From an uncultured Lachnospiraceae bacterium (GTDB lineage Bacteria; Bacillota; Clostridia; Lachnospirales; Lachnospiraceae): 33,020 bases of DNA. How positions within the stretch are numbered: position 1 is the first letter of the stretch; the number at the start of each line of letters is the position of its first letter. The translations under genes and the position numbers were made by a program. Below are positions 24,595-33,020 of the stretch, in pieces. The stretch is from assembly GCA_910584325.1 (NCBI GenBank), contig CAJTZH010000024.1:1-33020 (forward strand), read 5' to 3'. Under the pieces are notes generated by a model. It saw only the letters and a program-made list of their open reading frames with translations. It was not told where the DNA came from and did not search any database.

Positions 24595-26808
24595 TTAATA
24601 TGCGTTCATGGGATTAAAATCAAACTGGACGCTTACATATTGAAAGTCGTCATTATCCTTTGCAAACTGCTCCAGCTCATCTTTTATCCCGGTTAATGTT
24701 TCGTATGCCTCTGCTTTATAATATAATACTTTGTTAAAAATGTCATCCGCTTTGTAAAGCGCGGCATCGCACGGACCGATTATCGTAACATTCTCTTTTG
24801 TTATTTTTACCGTATTTACCGCCTTTATTAGCCTTTCTTCGTATCTGGAAGAAAATTTTACAAGCAGCATATTCGACACGGGCGGATAATCAAGAAGCGT
24901 CCTGTATAAAATCTCCTGATTGTAAAATTCGTCATAATCCTGTTTCGCCGCCGTCTCGATGGCAAAATTTTCCGTATCATACGCCTGTATAACGACTTCG
25001 CCTCTCTCACTGCCTCTTCCTGCCCTTCCCGCCGCCTGCGTCAGCAGTTGAAACGTTCTCTCCGCCGCGCGGTAATCGCCGGCATGAAGGGAAATATCCG
25101 CCGCCAGTATGCCCACCAGCGTCACGTTCGCGTAATCGTGTCCTTTTACAATCATCTGCGTTCCCACCAGTATATCCGCTTCTCCTGCCGCAAAAGCGGC
25201 GAGAATTTTTTCATGGCCGTCTTTTCCTTTCGTGGTGTCCGTGTCCATCCGCAGGATTTTTGCCTCCGGAAACGCTCTTACGGCCGCTTCCTCCACCATC
25301 TGCGTTCCGCCGCGCAGCGCGCTGATATATTTTGAACCGCACTGCGGACAGGTTTGCACCATAGCGGTTGTATATCCGCAGTAGTGACAGACCAGCCGAT
25401 TATTTTTATGAGACGTCAGCGAAATATCACAGTGCGGACATTTTATGACATGACCGCAGCTTCTGCACGATATCAGTCCGAAATACCCTCGTCTGTTGAT
25501 AAACAGCATCGTCTGCTGTTTTTTTCGCAGTCTGTCTTTGATAAGCTCCTGCAGCTTCCTGCTGAAAATGGAACGGTTTCCGTTTTTTAATTCTTCTTTT
25601 AAATCGACTACCGTCACATCGGGCAGCGCCGCATCTACTGCCGCGCGCTCATTGAGCGTAAGCAGTCTGTATTCGCCGCGAAGCGCTCTGTAATAGCTGT
25701 CAACGGACGGCGTCGCCGAGCCGAGAATCACGGATGCATTACACAACGCGGCAAGCTCCTTCGCTACACCCACCGCGTGGTATCTTGGCACGTTTTCACT
25801 TTTATAGGCGCCCTCATGCTCCTCGTCAATGACAATCAGTCCCAGATTGGGAAACGGCGTAAATAACGCGGAACGGGGACCAATCATAATCTGAATCAGT
25901 CCCTTCTTTGCCCGCTCAAACTGGTCGTAACGCTCTCCTTTCGAGAGCCTTGAATGCATGATGGCAACCACGTCCCCAAACCGCTTGTAAAAGCGCATCA
26001 CAGTCTGAAATGTCAGGGAAATTTCCGGTATCAGCACAATCGCCTGCTTCCCCTGCGAAAGAACGGCTTCAATCACTGAAAGATATACTTCCGTTTTACC
26101 GCTTCCCGTAATGCCTTTTATCAGATACGTTTTGTAAACTCCTCTGCCGTAATCATCAAGAATACAGTCCGTAATGTATCGCTGTTCCTGATTCAGCGTC
26201 TTTCTGAGTTCTTCCCGCTCCTGCTCTTTGACAGGATTTCGATAGAGTTCTTCCCGCTCTGTCCTGATAAATCCCTGCTCCTCAAAATACCGAAGAACCA
26301 CGCCGGAAATATTAAGCTTTCCGGTCACCAGCTCATATTCGATAATCTCCTCTTCTATCAGACTTTTCATCAGCCTTGCCCTTGCCGCGGCATGTTTTTT
26401 TTCAAACTCCGAAAGAAGCTGTTTTGCCTCTTCTTTTGGAATATTTAAATGAATGCTCTTTTTTTCCCTTGCTTTAACGCTTTCTTTGACGGGTATGACC
26501 GTCTTGAGCGCCTGATTCATGGAACCGCCGTAATTTGCCCGTATGAATGACGCCAGCCGTATCATTCTGCTCCCGATAGGAACTTTCCCCTCGGCAACCG
26601 AATGAATTTCCTTCATGCGCGCTGTGTCAAATTCGGCGGTATCCGTTAGATTAACGATATATCCCGTAATCAGACGGTTTCCCCTGCCGAAAGGCACGTT
26701 GACCTGCATTCCCACCACAAGCCGCTCTGCAAGCGCCGCGGGAACCTGATACTGAAATGTTTTATCCAGTTTATCATGTGAGATATCTACAATGATGTCT
26801 GCATACAT
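24595..26808 (-). CDS. priA: Primosomal protein N', replication restart helicase
   Basis: A 737-residue superfamily 2 DNA helicase that reloads the replisome at stalled forks. The N-terminal 3'-DNA-binding domain begins YADIIVDISHDKLDKTFQY. Walker A is GITGSGKT (232-239), the DEEH box is at 328-331, and GSATPS is motif III. Eight zinc-binding cysteines are at 448, 451, 457, 460, 474, 477, 487 and 490. VGTQMIVKGHDY and QAAGRAGR are later helicase motifs. The start overlaps the last 22 bases of murE, with GGAAG upstream, so translation is probably coupled. Confidence 0.97.
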   Translation of the reverse strand: MYADIIVDISHDKLDKTFQYQVPAALAERLVVGMQVNVPFGRGNRLITGYIVNLTDTAEFDTARMKEIHSVAEGKVPIGSRMIRLASFIRANYGGSMNQALKTVIPVKESVKAREKKSIHLNIPKEEAKQLLSEFEKKHAAARARLMKSLIEEEIIEYELVTGKLNISGVVLRYFEEQGFIRTEREELYRNPVKEQEREELRKTLNQEQRYITDCILDDYGRGVYKTYLIKGITGSGKTEVYLSVIEAVLSQGKQAIVLIPEISLTFQTVMRFYKRFGDVVAIMHSRLSKGERYDQFERAKKGLIQIMIGPRSALFTPFPNLGLIVIDEEHEGAYKSENVPRYHAVGVAKELAALCNASVILGSATPSVDSYYRALRGEYRLLTLNERAAVDAALPDVTVVDLKEELKNGNRSIFSRKLQELIKDRLRKKQQTMLFINRRGYFGLISCRSCGHVIKCPHCDISLTSHKNNRLVCHYCGYTTAMVQTCPQCGSKYISALRGGTQMVEEAAVRAFPEAKILRMDTDTTKGKDGHEKILAAFAAGEADILVGTQMIVKGHDYANVTLVGILAADISLHAGDYRAAERTFQLLTQAAGRAGRGSERGEVVIQAYDTENFAIETAAKQDYDEFYNQEILYRTLLDYPPVSNMLLVKFSSRYEERLIKAVNTVKITKENVTIIGPCDAALYKADDIFNKVLYYKAEAYETLTGIKDELEQFAKDNDDFQYVSVQFDFNPMNAY

Positions 26809-28268
26809 AGTTCTTCCATTACCTCTGCTATCAGCACACGTTCATCCATCGGGTATTTCACGCCTTCGATTTCCTGATAATCTTCGTGCCCTTTTCCTGC
26901 AAGAACGATGATGTCGCCCTCGCGTCCGTTCTCTATCGCATAGCGGATTGCATCCCTGCGGTTAATAATTTCCACATATTTTCCCGCAGTCCTGCCAATC
27001 CCCGTTTTAATATCGTCTATAATTGCCTGCGGCTCTTCAAACCTCGGATTATCGGAGGTAATGATGGTCAAATCCGCAAGTCTTCCCGAAACCTCGCCCA
27101 TCTCAAACCTTCTGTCTTGCGAGCGGTTCCCGCCGCAGCCAAACAGACAGACTAATCGTTTCGGCTTATATTCCCGAAGCGTCCTTAAAATACTCTCAAG
27201 GCTCATGGCATTGTGGGCGTAGTCAATTAACAGCGTAAATTTATCGGAAACTTTTACCGGCTCAATCCTGCCCTTTACTTTCACGTCATGCAGCGCTTTT
27301 GCCAGCAGTCCGCCCTGCACCGCGAAATGACTGGTGACTGCAATGGCGCACAGGGAATTATACACGCTGAACAGTCCCGGCATGGACAATTCGATATGTT
27401 CATCCACCCTGCCGCACGCTTCATACTTTGTGCCGATTTTTCCCGCCTCGTGATAATAAGAAATGTTCTTCGCGCAAAAATCCGCTTTTTCAGAAAGCCC
27501 GTACGTTTCGATTTCGCAGGTGTGGCCCAACAGCACGCGCTCCATATGTTCGTCGTCCATATTGACAATTCCTGTTTTACACTGTTTGAACAATAATCCT
27601 TTACACTCGATATAATTTTCCATACAGGTATGCTCGTTCGGTCCGATATGGTCCTTCTCAAGATTCGTAAAGACGCCGATATCAAACGTAATACCCGCCG
27701 TTCTGTGAAGCATCAGCCCCTGGGAACTGACCTCCATCACAACCGCTTTACAGCCCGCGTCAGCCATTTCACGGAATGTCTTCTGGACAATATAGCTCTC
27801 CGGCGTCGTATTCGCGGAAGGCGTATGGCTGCTGCCGATAACCGTCTCGATGGTGCCGATTAACCCCGTTTGAATGCCGCACGCCTCTAACACGTTTTTA
27901 ATCATGTAGGTCGTTGTAGTCTTACCCTTTGTTCCCGTAATCCCGATGGTAAACAGCTCTTTTGCCGGATATCCGAAATATGCCGCACAAATCAGCGCTG
28001 TGGCGTATCTGGTATCGGCAACCTTAATCACGGTCATTCCTTTCATATCCGTTACATCCATATCCTTTGAAACAAGCAGCGCCGCCGCTCCCTGCTCTCC
28101 TGCCTGTGCCGCGTAGTCATGTCCGTCAAAATTCGCGCCGATAATCGCGGTAAACAGACAATCCTTCGTGATTTTTCGAGAATCCATGATAATATCGCTG
28201 ATTTCCACATCCGTACTTCCGGTTACAACTTCATATGAAAGATTTTCAAGTAACGTTTCAAGTTTCAT
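26787..28268 (-). CDS. murE: UDP-N-acetylmuramoyl-tripeptide synthetase (meso-DAP adding)
   Basis: A 493-residue Mur ligase that adds the third stem-peptide residue to UDP-MurNAc-L-Ala-D-Glu. The ATP loop is GITGTKGKTTTT (109-120). SSQGL, TNLEKDH and IDYAHN are central-domain motifs. DNPR at 406-409 is the signature for meso-diaminopimelate rather than lysine. The segment after TNLEKDH reads IGPNEHTCMENY, a variant of the usual HLDYHG stretch. AGGAGGTATTT precedes the ATG. It follows the broken fic gene by 12 bases and overlaps priA. Position near ftsK and uppP fits a wall and division setting. Confidence 0.95.
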   Translation of the reverse strand: MKLETLLENLSYEVVTGSTDVEISDIIMDSRKITKDCLFTAIIGANFDGHDYAAQAGEQGAAALLVSKDMDVTDMKGMTVIKVADTRYATALICAAYFGYPAKELFTIGITGTKGKTTTTYMIKNVLEACGIQTGLIGTIETVIGSSHTPSANTTPESYIVQKTFREMADAGCKAVVMEVSSQGLMLHRTAGITFDIGVFTNLEKDHIGPNEHTCMENYIECKGLLFKQCKTGIVNMDDEHMERVLLGHTCEIETYGLSEKADFCAKNISYYHEAGKIGTKYEACGRVDEHIELSMPGLFSVYNSLCAIAVTSHFAVQGGLLAKALHDVKVKGRIEPVKVSDKFTLLIDYAHNAMSLESILRTLREYKPKRLVCLFGCGGNRSQDRRFEMGEVSGRLADLTIITSDNPRFEEPQAIIDDIKTGIGRTAGKYVEIINRRDAIRYAIENGREGDIIVLAGKGHEDYQEIEGVKYPMDERVLIAEVMEELCMQTSL

Positions 28269-28280
28269 AAATACCTCCTG

Positions 28281-29114
28281 TTACTTTGGCTGATTTGCAA
28301 AAGAGCCGCTGATATGCATGGTTCGATTCTGTAGTGGATTATTTTCTCCCAACAGCAGATTTCTTAAAAATAATTCCAGATATTCCTTAGTTTCCGTAAC
28401 TCCGTTTGTCAAATCATTGTAGTTTGCACGAACCAGTGCGTTTCTAAAATACCACGCATTTTTCGCAAAAATATCGTTTGTCACATCAAATCCCAATGAA
28501 CGCAGATACTTTATAAAAAACACCGCCGTCGTCCGTGTGTTTCCCTCGGCAAAAGCATGTATCTGACACAATCGTGATACAAAAAAAGCCAAATGTTCAA
28601 TAATCTGCGTCATGGACAACCCCTTATAACAAAATTGCTTTTCCGTGGTAAAATCATATTTCAATGTAGCTTTTTACTCTCTTGCGCTACCATATAAAAC
28701 GGCTGCCCCATCCAGAACCCATTCTTTCTTTGTTATATTATACTCCCGGAATGACCCGGCGTGCGGATAGATTCCGTCAAACAATCTGCCGTGAATAATC
28801 ATATATTGCGCCGGTGAAAAAACAAAAGAGTTTTCAGATAAAATACATACGATTCTTGCGGAAACTTTATCCGCCTCCTCTGTACGCTCTTCTGTTTTCT
28901 GGGGATCCGCTTCATAATAACTGTCAATTAATTCTCCCGCTTTCTGAATGGAGATTTCTCCCTCAATATTCTTTTTTGCGGTGTGAATAAGATACTCCGA
29001 AGTCTCCAGTCCGTCCACCTTCTGCAGTCCGACGGCAGTATGCCACGCATAACTTTTCACTCTTTTTTCAGGTTCCGATTCTGTCAGATACTGTTCAAAT
29101 GGATTGTTATTCAC
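28281..29114 (-). pseudogene. fic: fic (Fic/DOC AMP-transferase family), split by an in-frame stop
   Basis: Two pieces in the same reading frame add up to a protein of about 276 residues. The N-terminal piece (29114-28674) starts with GTG two bases after ftsK and ends in VLYGSARE before TAA at 28674-28676. The same frame then continues KATLKYDFTTEKQF without any frameshift and carries the Fic motif HAFAEGNTR (28533-28559), with catalytic His and the EGN loop. Relatives read straight through this point. The C-terminal piece offers only TTG, with no good ribosome site, as a start. Fic enzymes transfer AMP or similar groups to protein hydroxyls. The first 65 residues resemble VbhA-type antitoxin helices, a tentative reading. 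A single base change would restore the gene. Confidence 0.85.
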
Positions 29115-29116
29115 CC

Positions 29117-31759
29117 TTACTTCCCATCCTTCAAAAATTCTTCAAACTCTTCCATCGTCATCAGTATTTTTCTCGGCTTCGTTCCCTCTTCCGCCCCGAC
29201 GACGCCCGCCTCGCAAAGCTGGTCCATAATCCTTGCCGCGCGGTTAAATCCCACCTTATAAAATCTCTGGATTAAGCCAATGGAAGCTCTCTCTTTTTCG
29301 ATGACAAACCGTCCCGCTTCCGCAAAATACTGGTCACGCTCACTGCCACCGCCGCCTGCCGCACCGTCTGGCATGGCGCCGCTGTTTACGGCATTTACAA
29401 TTTCTTCATTATATGCCGCGGGTTCCACGTTCGATACAAGAAATTCAACAACGCTTGCCACGTCTTTATCTGAAACAAACGCTCCCTGCGCTCTCGCCGG
29501 TTTCTGGTATCCTGACGGATAAAACAGCATGTCGCCTTTGCCGAGGAGTTTTTCCGCTCCCACCATGTCAAGAATTGTTCTGGAATCCACGCCGGATGAT
29601 ACCGAAAACGCGATTCTTGACGGAACATTCGCCTTAATCAGTCCCGTAATAACGTTCACGGAAGGTCTCTGGGTCGCAATAATCAGATGAATACCGCAGG
29701 CTCTGGCAAGCTGTGCCAGACGGCAGATTGCATCTTCTACCTCTCCCGGCGCCACCATCATCAAATCCGCAAGCTCGTCGATAATAATCACTATCTGCGG
29801 AAGTTTCTGCGGTTTTTCTTCATCCTCAATATCTTCTATCGCTTCTACTTTCTCGTTATATCCTTTCAAATCGCGGACATTGACTTTGGCAAATTTCTTA
29901 TAACGCTCATCCATCTCGGCAACCGCCCAGTTAAGCGCCTGCGACGCTTTCTTCGGGTCTGTCACAACCGGGATGAGCAGGTGCGGTATGCCGTTATACA
30001 TACTCAGCTCCACGACTTTCGGGTCTACCATTATCAGCTTCACATCGTCCGGTCCTGCTTTATATAAAATACTCATGATAATCGTATTGATACAGACGGA
30101 TTTACCGGAACCGGTAGCGCCTGCAATCAAAAGGTGCGGCATCTTCGCAATGTCAGCGACGATGACCTTACCGGCAATATCCTTTCCCGCCGCAAACGCA
30201 ATCTTTGACGGATGGTTTTTAAATTCCTGCGACTCTAACAGTTCCCGCAGTCCCACGCTGGCAGCCTCTTTGTTCGGCACCTCGATACCGACCGCCGCCT
30301 TTCCCGGTATCGGCGCTTCAATACGGATATCCGCGGCGGCAAGATTTAACTTGATATCGTCCGCAAGGGAAACAATTTTGCTGACCTTTGTTCCCCGCTC
30401 CGGCAGCAGTTCATAGCGTGTAACCGAAGGACCGCAGCTTACGTCCGTCACCGTAACGTTCACGCCGAAACTTTGTAACGTCTGCTGAAGAACCTGCGCT
30501 GTTTCTTTATTTTCAATCTCCTGATTTCCGTTTTTCTTTGTCGTTATCTTTGTCAGAAGCTCCGTAGACGGGTACTGGTATGTATCCTGCCCGCCCGCTT
30601 CCTTACTCTTATCTAAATTCGGCATCGTCGAATTATTATTCGGCACCGTCGAATCTTTATTCGGCACCGTCGAATTATTATCCGGCATCGTCGAATTATT
30701 CGGCTTTACTATCGAAATCACGTCCTGTTTTTCTTCCGGTTCTGCCTGCGCAGCGTCCCGCGCTCCCGGTAACGGTTCCGCCATCGTCTCCTGCACGCCG
30801 GCAGACTCCCCTGCATTGAACGCTGGTTTTAACACATCCGTCTCTTCTTTGAGATTTTCTTCGACAATCCGCTGGATAAACGGCGTTACACGTCCGTCCT
30901 TTGCCCCTTTTTCCGATGTCTTCGTTTTTACCGCATTGTCGAAGCTGCCCGCTTTATCCGCTGCTTTCTGCTGGTCTTTCGAATCCAGCGGATTAATCTC
31001 AAAAATATCCTCCGAGTACTGGTCTTTCTTTTGTGACACTTTTTCATTGATTTCCCGTACATCATTATGCTTTAAACCGTCTTTTGGTATCTGGATATCG
31101 ACCGCAACGCCCGACGCTTTCTTCTCCATCCGCTTCGTCTGCTTTTCTTCCGCGTCCAGACGATAATTTTCAAGATTTTCTTTCGTCTTGTGATATACCT
31201 TCGTACTCTGATTTTTTACACCGTTAATAAAAGAACGCTCCGTCAGAATAACAAGCCCTACAATAATTAAAATACAGATAATAACAAGCGCACCGAATCC
31301 AAACGGACTTAGTAATTTGGCAATAGCCGCTCCTACGGCGCCCCCTCCTACATGACGCGCAACGCTGTCATGATACATCGCCGCTAAAGACTCCGTAATC
31401 TCACCGGTTCTTCCGTCCATTATCTGAAACAGCGCGCAGGCAGAAAGATATGTGAGGGCAAGACCTGCCGTCTTAATCTTTGACGCGCCGCTGAATCCAT
31501 TGGCAACAAGCAGAAAAATACCGCCTGCCACAATAAACGGGAACAGATATCCAAGCATGCCGAACAATCCGAACACCGGCATACTAATTGTATCTCCCGC
31601 CGTCCCGCACACGCCAATCATACTTAAAAACAATAATATTACCGCGCAAATTACCAGAAGCAGTACCACTTCACCTGTAATTGGATTTTGCTGCTTCTTC
31701 GCCGCGCTCTTTTTTCTGCCCGGTGTCTTAGCACCGGAAGTTCTCTTTCTTGAAGCCAT
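29117..31759 (-). CDS. ftsK: DNA translocase FtsK/SpoIIIE
   Basis: An 880-residue septal DNA pump that moves chromosome ends into daughter cells or the forespore. The N-terminus has a basic cap and about four membrane helices (near 28-48, 62-86, 97-113, 150-172). A long low-complexity linker (about 180-400) contains a NNSTxPN heptad repeat at 354-380. The motor has the alpha domain from about 400, Walker A GATGSGKS (547-554), Walker B IIIDELADLMM (657-668) and ATQRPSVNVITG. The C-terminal gamma winged helix (about 810-875) recognises chromosomal orienting sequences. AGGAGGAGAGAAAG precedes the ATG. It follows uppP by 22 bases. Confidence 0.96.
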   Translation of the reverse strand: MASRKRTSGAKTPGRKKSAAKKQQNPITGEVVLLLVICAVILLFLSMIGVCGTAGDTISMPVFGLFGMLGYLFPFIVAGGIFLLVANGFSGASKIKTAGLALTYLSACALFQIMDGRTGEITESLAAMYHDSVARHVGGGAVGAAIAKLLSPFGFGALVIICILIIVGLVILTERSFINGVKNQSTKVYHKTKENLENYRLDAEEKQTKRMEKKASGVAVDIQIPKDGLKHNDVREINEKVSQKKDQYSEDIFEINPLDSKDQQKAADKAGSFDNAVKTKTSEKGAKDGRVTPFIQRIVEENLKEETDVLKPAFNAGESAGVQETMAEPLPGARDAAQAEPEEKQDVISIVKPNNSTMPDNNSTVPNKDSTVPNNNSTMPNLDKSKEAGGQDTYQYPSTELLTKITTKKNGNQEIENKETAQVLQQTLQSFGVNVTVTDVSCGPSVTRYELLPERGTKVSKIVSLADDIKLNLAAADIRIEAPIPGKAAVGIEVPNKEAASVGLRELLESQEFKNHPSKIAFAAGKDIAGKVIVADIAKMPHLLIAGATGSGKSVCINTIIMSILYKAGPDDVKLIMVDPKVVELSMYNGIPHLLIPVVTDPKKASQALNWAVAEMDERYKKFAKVNVRDLKGYNEKVEAIEDIEDEEKPQKLPQIVIIIDELADLMMVAPGEVEDAICRLAQLARACGIHLIIATQRPSVNVITGLIKANVPSRIAFSVSSGVDSRTILDMVGAEKLLGKGDMLFYPSGYQKPARAQGAFVSDKDVASVVEFLVSNVEPAAYNEEIVNAVNSGAMPDGAAGGGGSERDQYFAEAGRFVIEKERASIGLIQRFYKVGFNRAARIMDQLCEAGVVGAEEGTKPRKILMTMEEFEEFLKDGK
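30621..30701. repeat. 21-bp tandem repeat in the FtsK linker
   Basis: Four near-identical units run in tandem: 30621-30641, 30642-30662, 30663-30683 and a shortened 18-base unit 30684-30701. Each begins GGCAYCGTCGAAT. They stay in frame and encode the heptad NNSTxPN/D with small changes. The region lies in the disordered linker, so copy number can change without breaking the motor. Confidence 0.9.
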
Positions 31760-31781
31760 CTTTCTCTCCTCCTAAGCTTCT

Positions 31782-32660
31782 CTATTTCAAATTAAAACTG
31801 AAAAGTATTGTCATGATACTGATTAAAATGCCATATGCCGCAAAAGCCCTGTAAGAACCTTTCTTTGCGAGATTCATCATCAACCGCAGGCAAAGCGCCG
31901 ACAAAATGCAGCAGCAAAGCATTCCCGCAAGAATATTTCCCAGATTTCCAAGAGATATTGCCGTTCCCGCCAGGTCATGCAGCGTAATCAGAGCATATCC
32001 CGTTATGGTAGGAATTGCAAGAAGGCAGGAATATTTTAATGAGAAGCTTCTGCCAAATCCAAGCGCCATTGCCGCCGCCAGCGTCATGACGACTCTCGAT
32101 ATGCCCGGCACGACAGACAGACCCTGAGCCAGACCAATAACCACCGCATCAAATACATTGATATTTTTCGCTGTTCTTTTGCCCGCACCCAGACTGTCCG
32201 ATATAAATAAGATGACCGCCGACAGTAAAAAACAGATGCCCACTGCCATAGGCATCTGGGAAACATTTTGCGCAATGCTCCCGATAAAACGGGCTATAAC
32301 ATATGTAACTGCCGAAGATACCATGAGCACAAGCACAAGCCGTTTATAGGGGTTCGTGTCCAATACAAAATATCCTTCTTTCCTCCGCCCCAAAAACCTT
32401 ATAAAGAAGATAAATAGGTTCGAAAAAACATCCTGTATTAACTGAAATGCGCCGATAATAAGCTTCATAATATCTTTGAAAAGTATAATGATAACCGCGA
32501 GAAGCGCGCTGATTTTTAAAAGGCATAAAAAAAGCGAGAGGTAACTGCTGTCCATACCAAATATTCTGCCGAGAAGAATCAGATGCGCACAACTGCTCAC
32601 CGGCAGAAACCCGGTAATCCCCTGAATCACTCCAAGCAATATTTCTCTAAATATTTCCAT
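31782..32660 (-). CDS. uppP: UppP/BacA-family undecaprenyl-diphosphatase homologue, catalytic Glu altered
   Basis: A 292-residue polytopic membrane protein of the family that dephosphorylates undecaprenyl diphosphate to recycle the wall lipid carrier. The N-terminal motif reads QGITGFLPVSSCAHLILLG (13-31) and the second motif VVPGISRVVMT keeps the key arginine (Arg189). In E. coli BacA the matching residues are Glu17, Glu21 and His30. Here they are Gln13, Gly17 and His26 with identical spacing, so the second glutamate is missing. About eight hydrophobic segments are present. GGAGGAGTAAC precedes the ATG and a strong promoter lies just upstream. It may be a low-activity or divergent paralogue. 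Family is certain, activity is not. Confidence 0.85.
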   Translation of the reverse strand: MEIFREILLGVIQGITGFLPVSSCAHLILLGRIFGMDSSYLSLFLCLLKISALLAVIIILFKDIMKLIIGAFQLIQDVFSNLFIFFIRFLGRRKEGYFVLDTNPYKRLVLVLMVSSAVTYVIARFIGSIAQNVSQMPMAVGICFLLSAVILFISDSLGAGKRTAKNINVFDAVVIGLAQGLSVVPGISRVVMTLAAAMALGFGRSFSLKYSCLLAIPTITGYALITLHDLAGTAISLGNLGNILAGMLCCCILSALCLRLMMNLAKKGSYRAFAAYGILISIMTILFSFNLK

Positions 32661-32688
32661 GTTACTCCTCCAACACTATTTGTCCTAC

Positions 32689-32717
32689 ATTATAGCATTT
32701 ATTTTGAAACTGTACAA
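32689..32717 (-). promoter_or_regulatory. Sigma-A promoter with extended -10 for uppP-ftsK
   Basis: TTGTAC (-35, 32712-32717) and a perfect TATAAT (-10, 32689-32694) are 17 bases apart on the minus strand, with TG placed for an extended -10. The predicted leader is only about 20 bases, just enough for the ribosome site of uppP. It starts the long uppP-ftsK-fic-murE-priA unit. Confidence 0.85.
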
Positions 32718-32761
32718 TAAAAAACTCGACAAAGCCAACGAAACCGGCTGCCGTATAAGAA

Positions 32762-32795
32762 AAGAACTGCCGCGCACAATTACGCGGCAGTTCTT
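32762..32795 (-). terminator. Terminator hairpin overlapping the antiporter stop codon
   Basis: A perfect 13-bp stem (AAGAACTGCCGCG with CGCGGCAGTTCTT; 32783-32795 and 32762-32774) encloses an 8-base loop. On the minus strand the first arm encodes the last residues of the antiporter, the stop codon lies in the loop, and the second arm is followed by a TTTTCTTA stretch. Confidence 0.8.
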
Positions 32796-33020
32796 ACTTC
32801 TTCTTTGTCTTTATGGAACAGTAATTTTAAAACAATCGGTGTCAAAACCGACGATACAAGGATTAGAAGAATAACAGACGTAAAATACTTTGCGTCAAGC
32901 ATCCCCACAGACAATCCTCTCTGCGCTACAATCAACGCGACTTCGCCTCTTGTCATCATGCCCACGCCGATTTTCAGACAATCCACGCCGCGGTAGCCGC
33001 ATATGCGCGCCATCAGTCCG
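32780..33020 (-). CDS. Cation/proton antiporter, CPA2 (Kef/NapA-like) family, C-terminal part only
   Basis: Only the last 79 or so residues lie in the window; the frame stays open to the right edge (Gly-Leu precede the first visible Met), so the real start is outside. GVGMMTRGEVALIVAQRG is the conserved penultimate-helix segment of CPA2 Na+/H+ or K+/H+ antiporters, where the family has GxxMxPRGEVAL-type sequences. One more hydrophobic helix follows (FTSVILLILVSSVLTPIVLKLLF) and a short charged cytoplasmic tail. No TrkA-type regulatory domain follows. The ion specificity cannot be decided from this fragment. Confidence 0.85.
   Translation of the reverse strand, partial: GLMARICGYRGVDCLKIGVGMMTRGEVALIVAQRGLSVGMLDAKYFTSVILLILVSSVLTPIVLKLLFHKDKEEVRTAA

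Noticed and set aside
28281..28664. The C-terminal Fic piece as an independent small Fic gene
   Set aside because: It is in the same frame as the upstream piece, its only early start is TTG without a ribosome site, and the joined protein matches the normal family layout.
30621..30701. A CRISPR-like or intergenic repeat array
   Set aside because: The units are contiguous without spacers, in frame and inside ftsK, so it is a coding minisatellite.

Overview
The window comes from a low-to-moderate GC Gram-positive genome, most likely a clostridium of the Lachnospiraceae type. Pointers to this are the Firmicutes-style block priA-def-fmt-rsmB-rlmN-prpC-prkC-rsgA-rpe, a MurE with the DNPR motif of meso-diaminopimelate ligases, strong AGGAGG-type ribosome binding sites, and a NifU-like/GGGtGRT gene pair typical of anaerobic clostridia. 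Every gene I can support lies on the minus strand, so transcription runs from high to low coordinates. I see no rRNA, tRNA, CRISPR array, insertion sequence or prophage.

The genes fall into two long, tightly packed transcription units plus the tail of a third. At the right edge is the C-terminal end of a CPA2-type cation/proton antiporter, closed by a hairpin that straddles its stop codon. A clear sigma-A promoter (32689-32717) then starts unit 1: uppP-like, ftsK/spoIIIE, a fic gene broken by one in-frame stop, murE, priA, def, fmt, rsmB, rlmN. After a second promoter (20783-20811) and a leader hairpin come prpC, prkC, rsgA, rpe, a membrane GGDEF protein, an alpha/beta hydrolase and a nitroreductase. 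A strong bidirectional terminator (13462-13510) ends the unit. It combines cell-wall synthesis, chromosome translocation and replication restart, translation initiation, rRNA modification and Ser/Thr phosphorylation signalling.

Unit 2 starts at an extended -10 promoter (13405-13433). It reads galM, yfbR, a PAS-GGDEF-EAL protein, a DUF234-type ATPase, topoisomerase III, a GGDEF protein, glmS, a GlmU-like left-handed beta-helix protein, a NifU-like scaffold and the GGGtGRT protein, ending at a terminator (about 47-87). Gaps are mostly under 20 bases and several genes overlap. Three cyclic-di-GMP genes lie within 12 kb, one of them two genes upstream of glmS.

The best candidate for an undescribed system is the NifU-like/GGGtGRT pair. 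Next come the nonsense-split fic gene inside a core operon, a UppP homologue lacking a catalytic glutamate, and a topoisomerase III with an altered Toprim motif. Six coding starts (NifU-like, glmS, topB, galM, prpC, rsmB) are placed at an internal ATG rather than at the longest open frame because of Shine-Dalgarno spacing and family N-termini.
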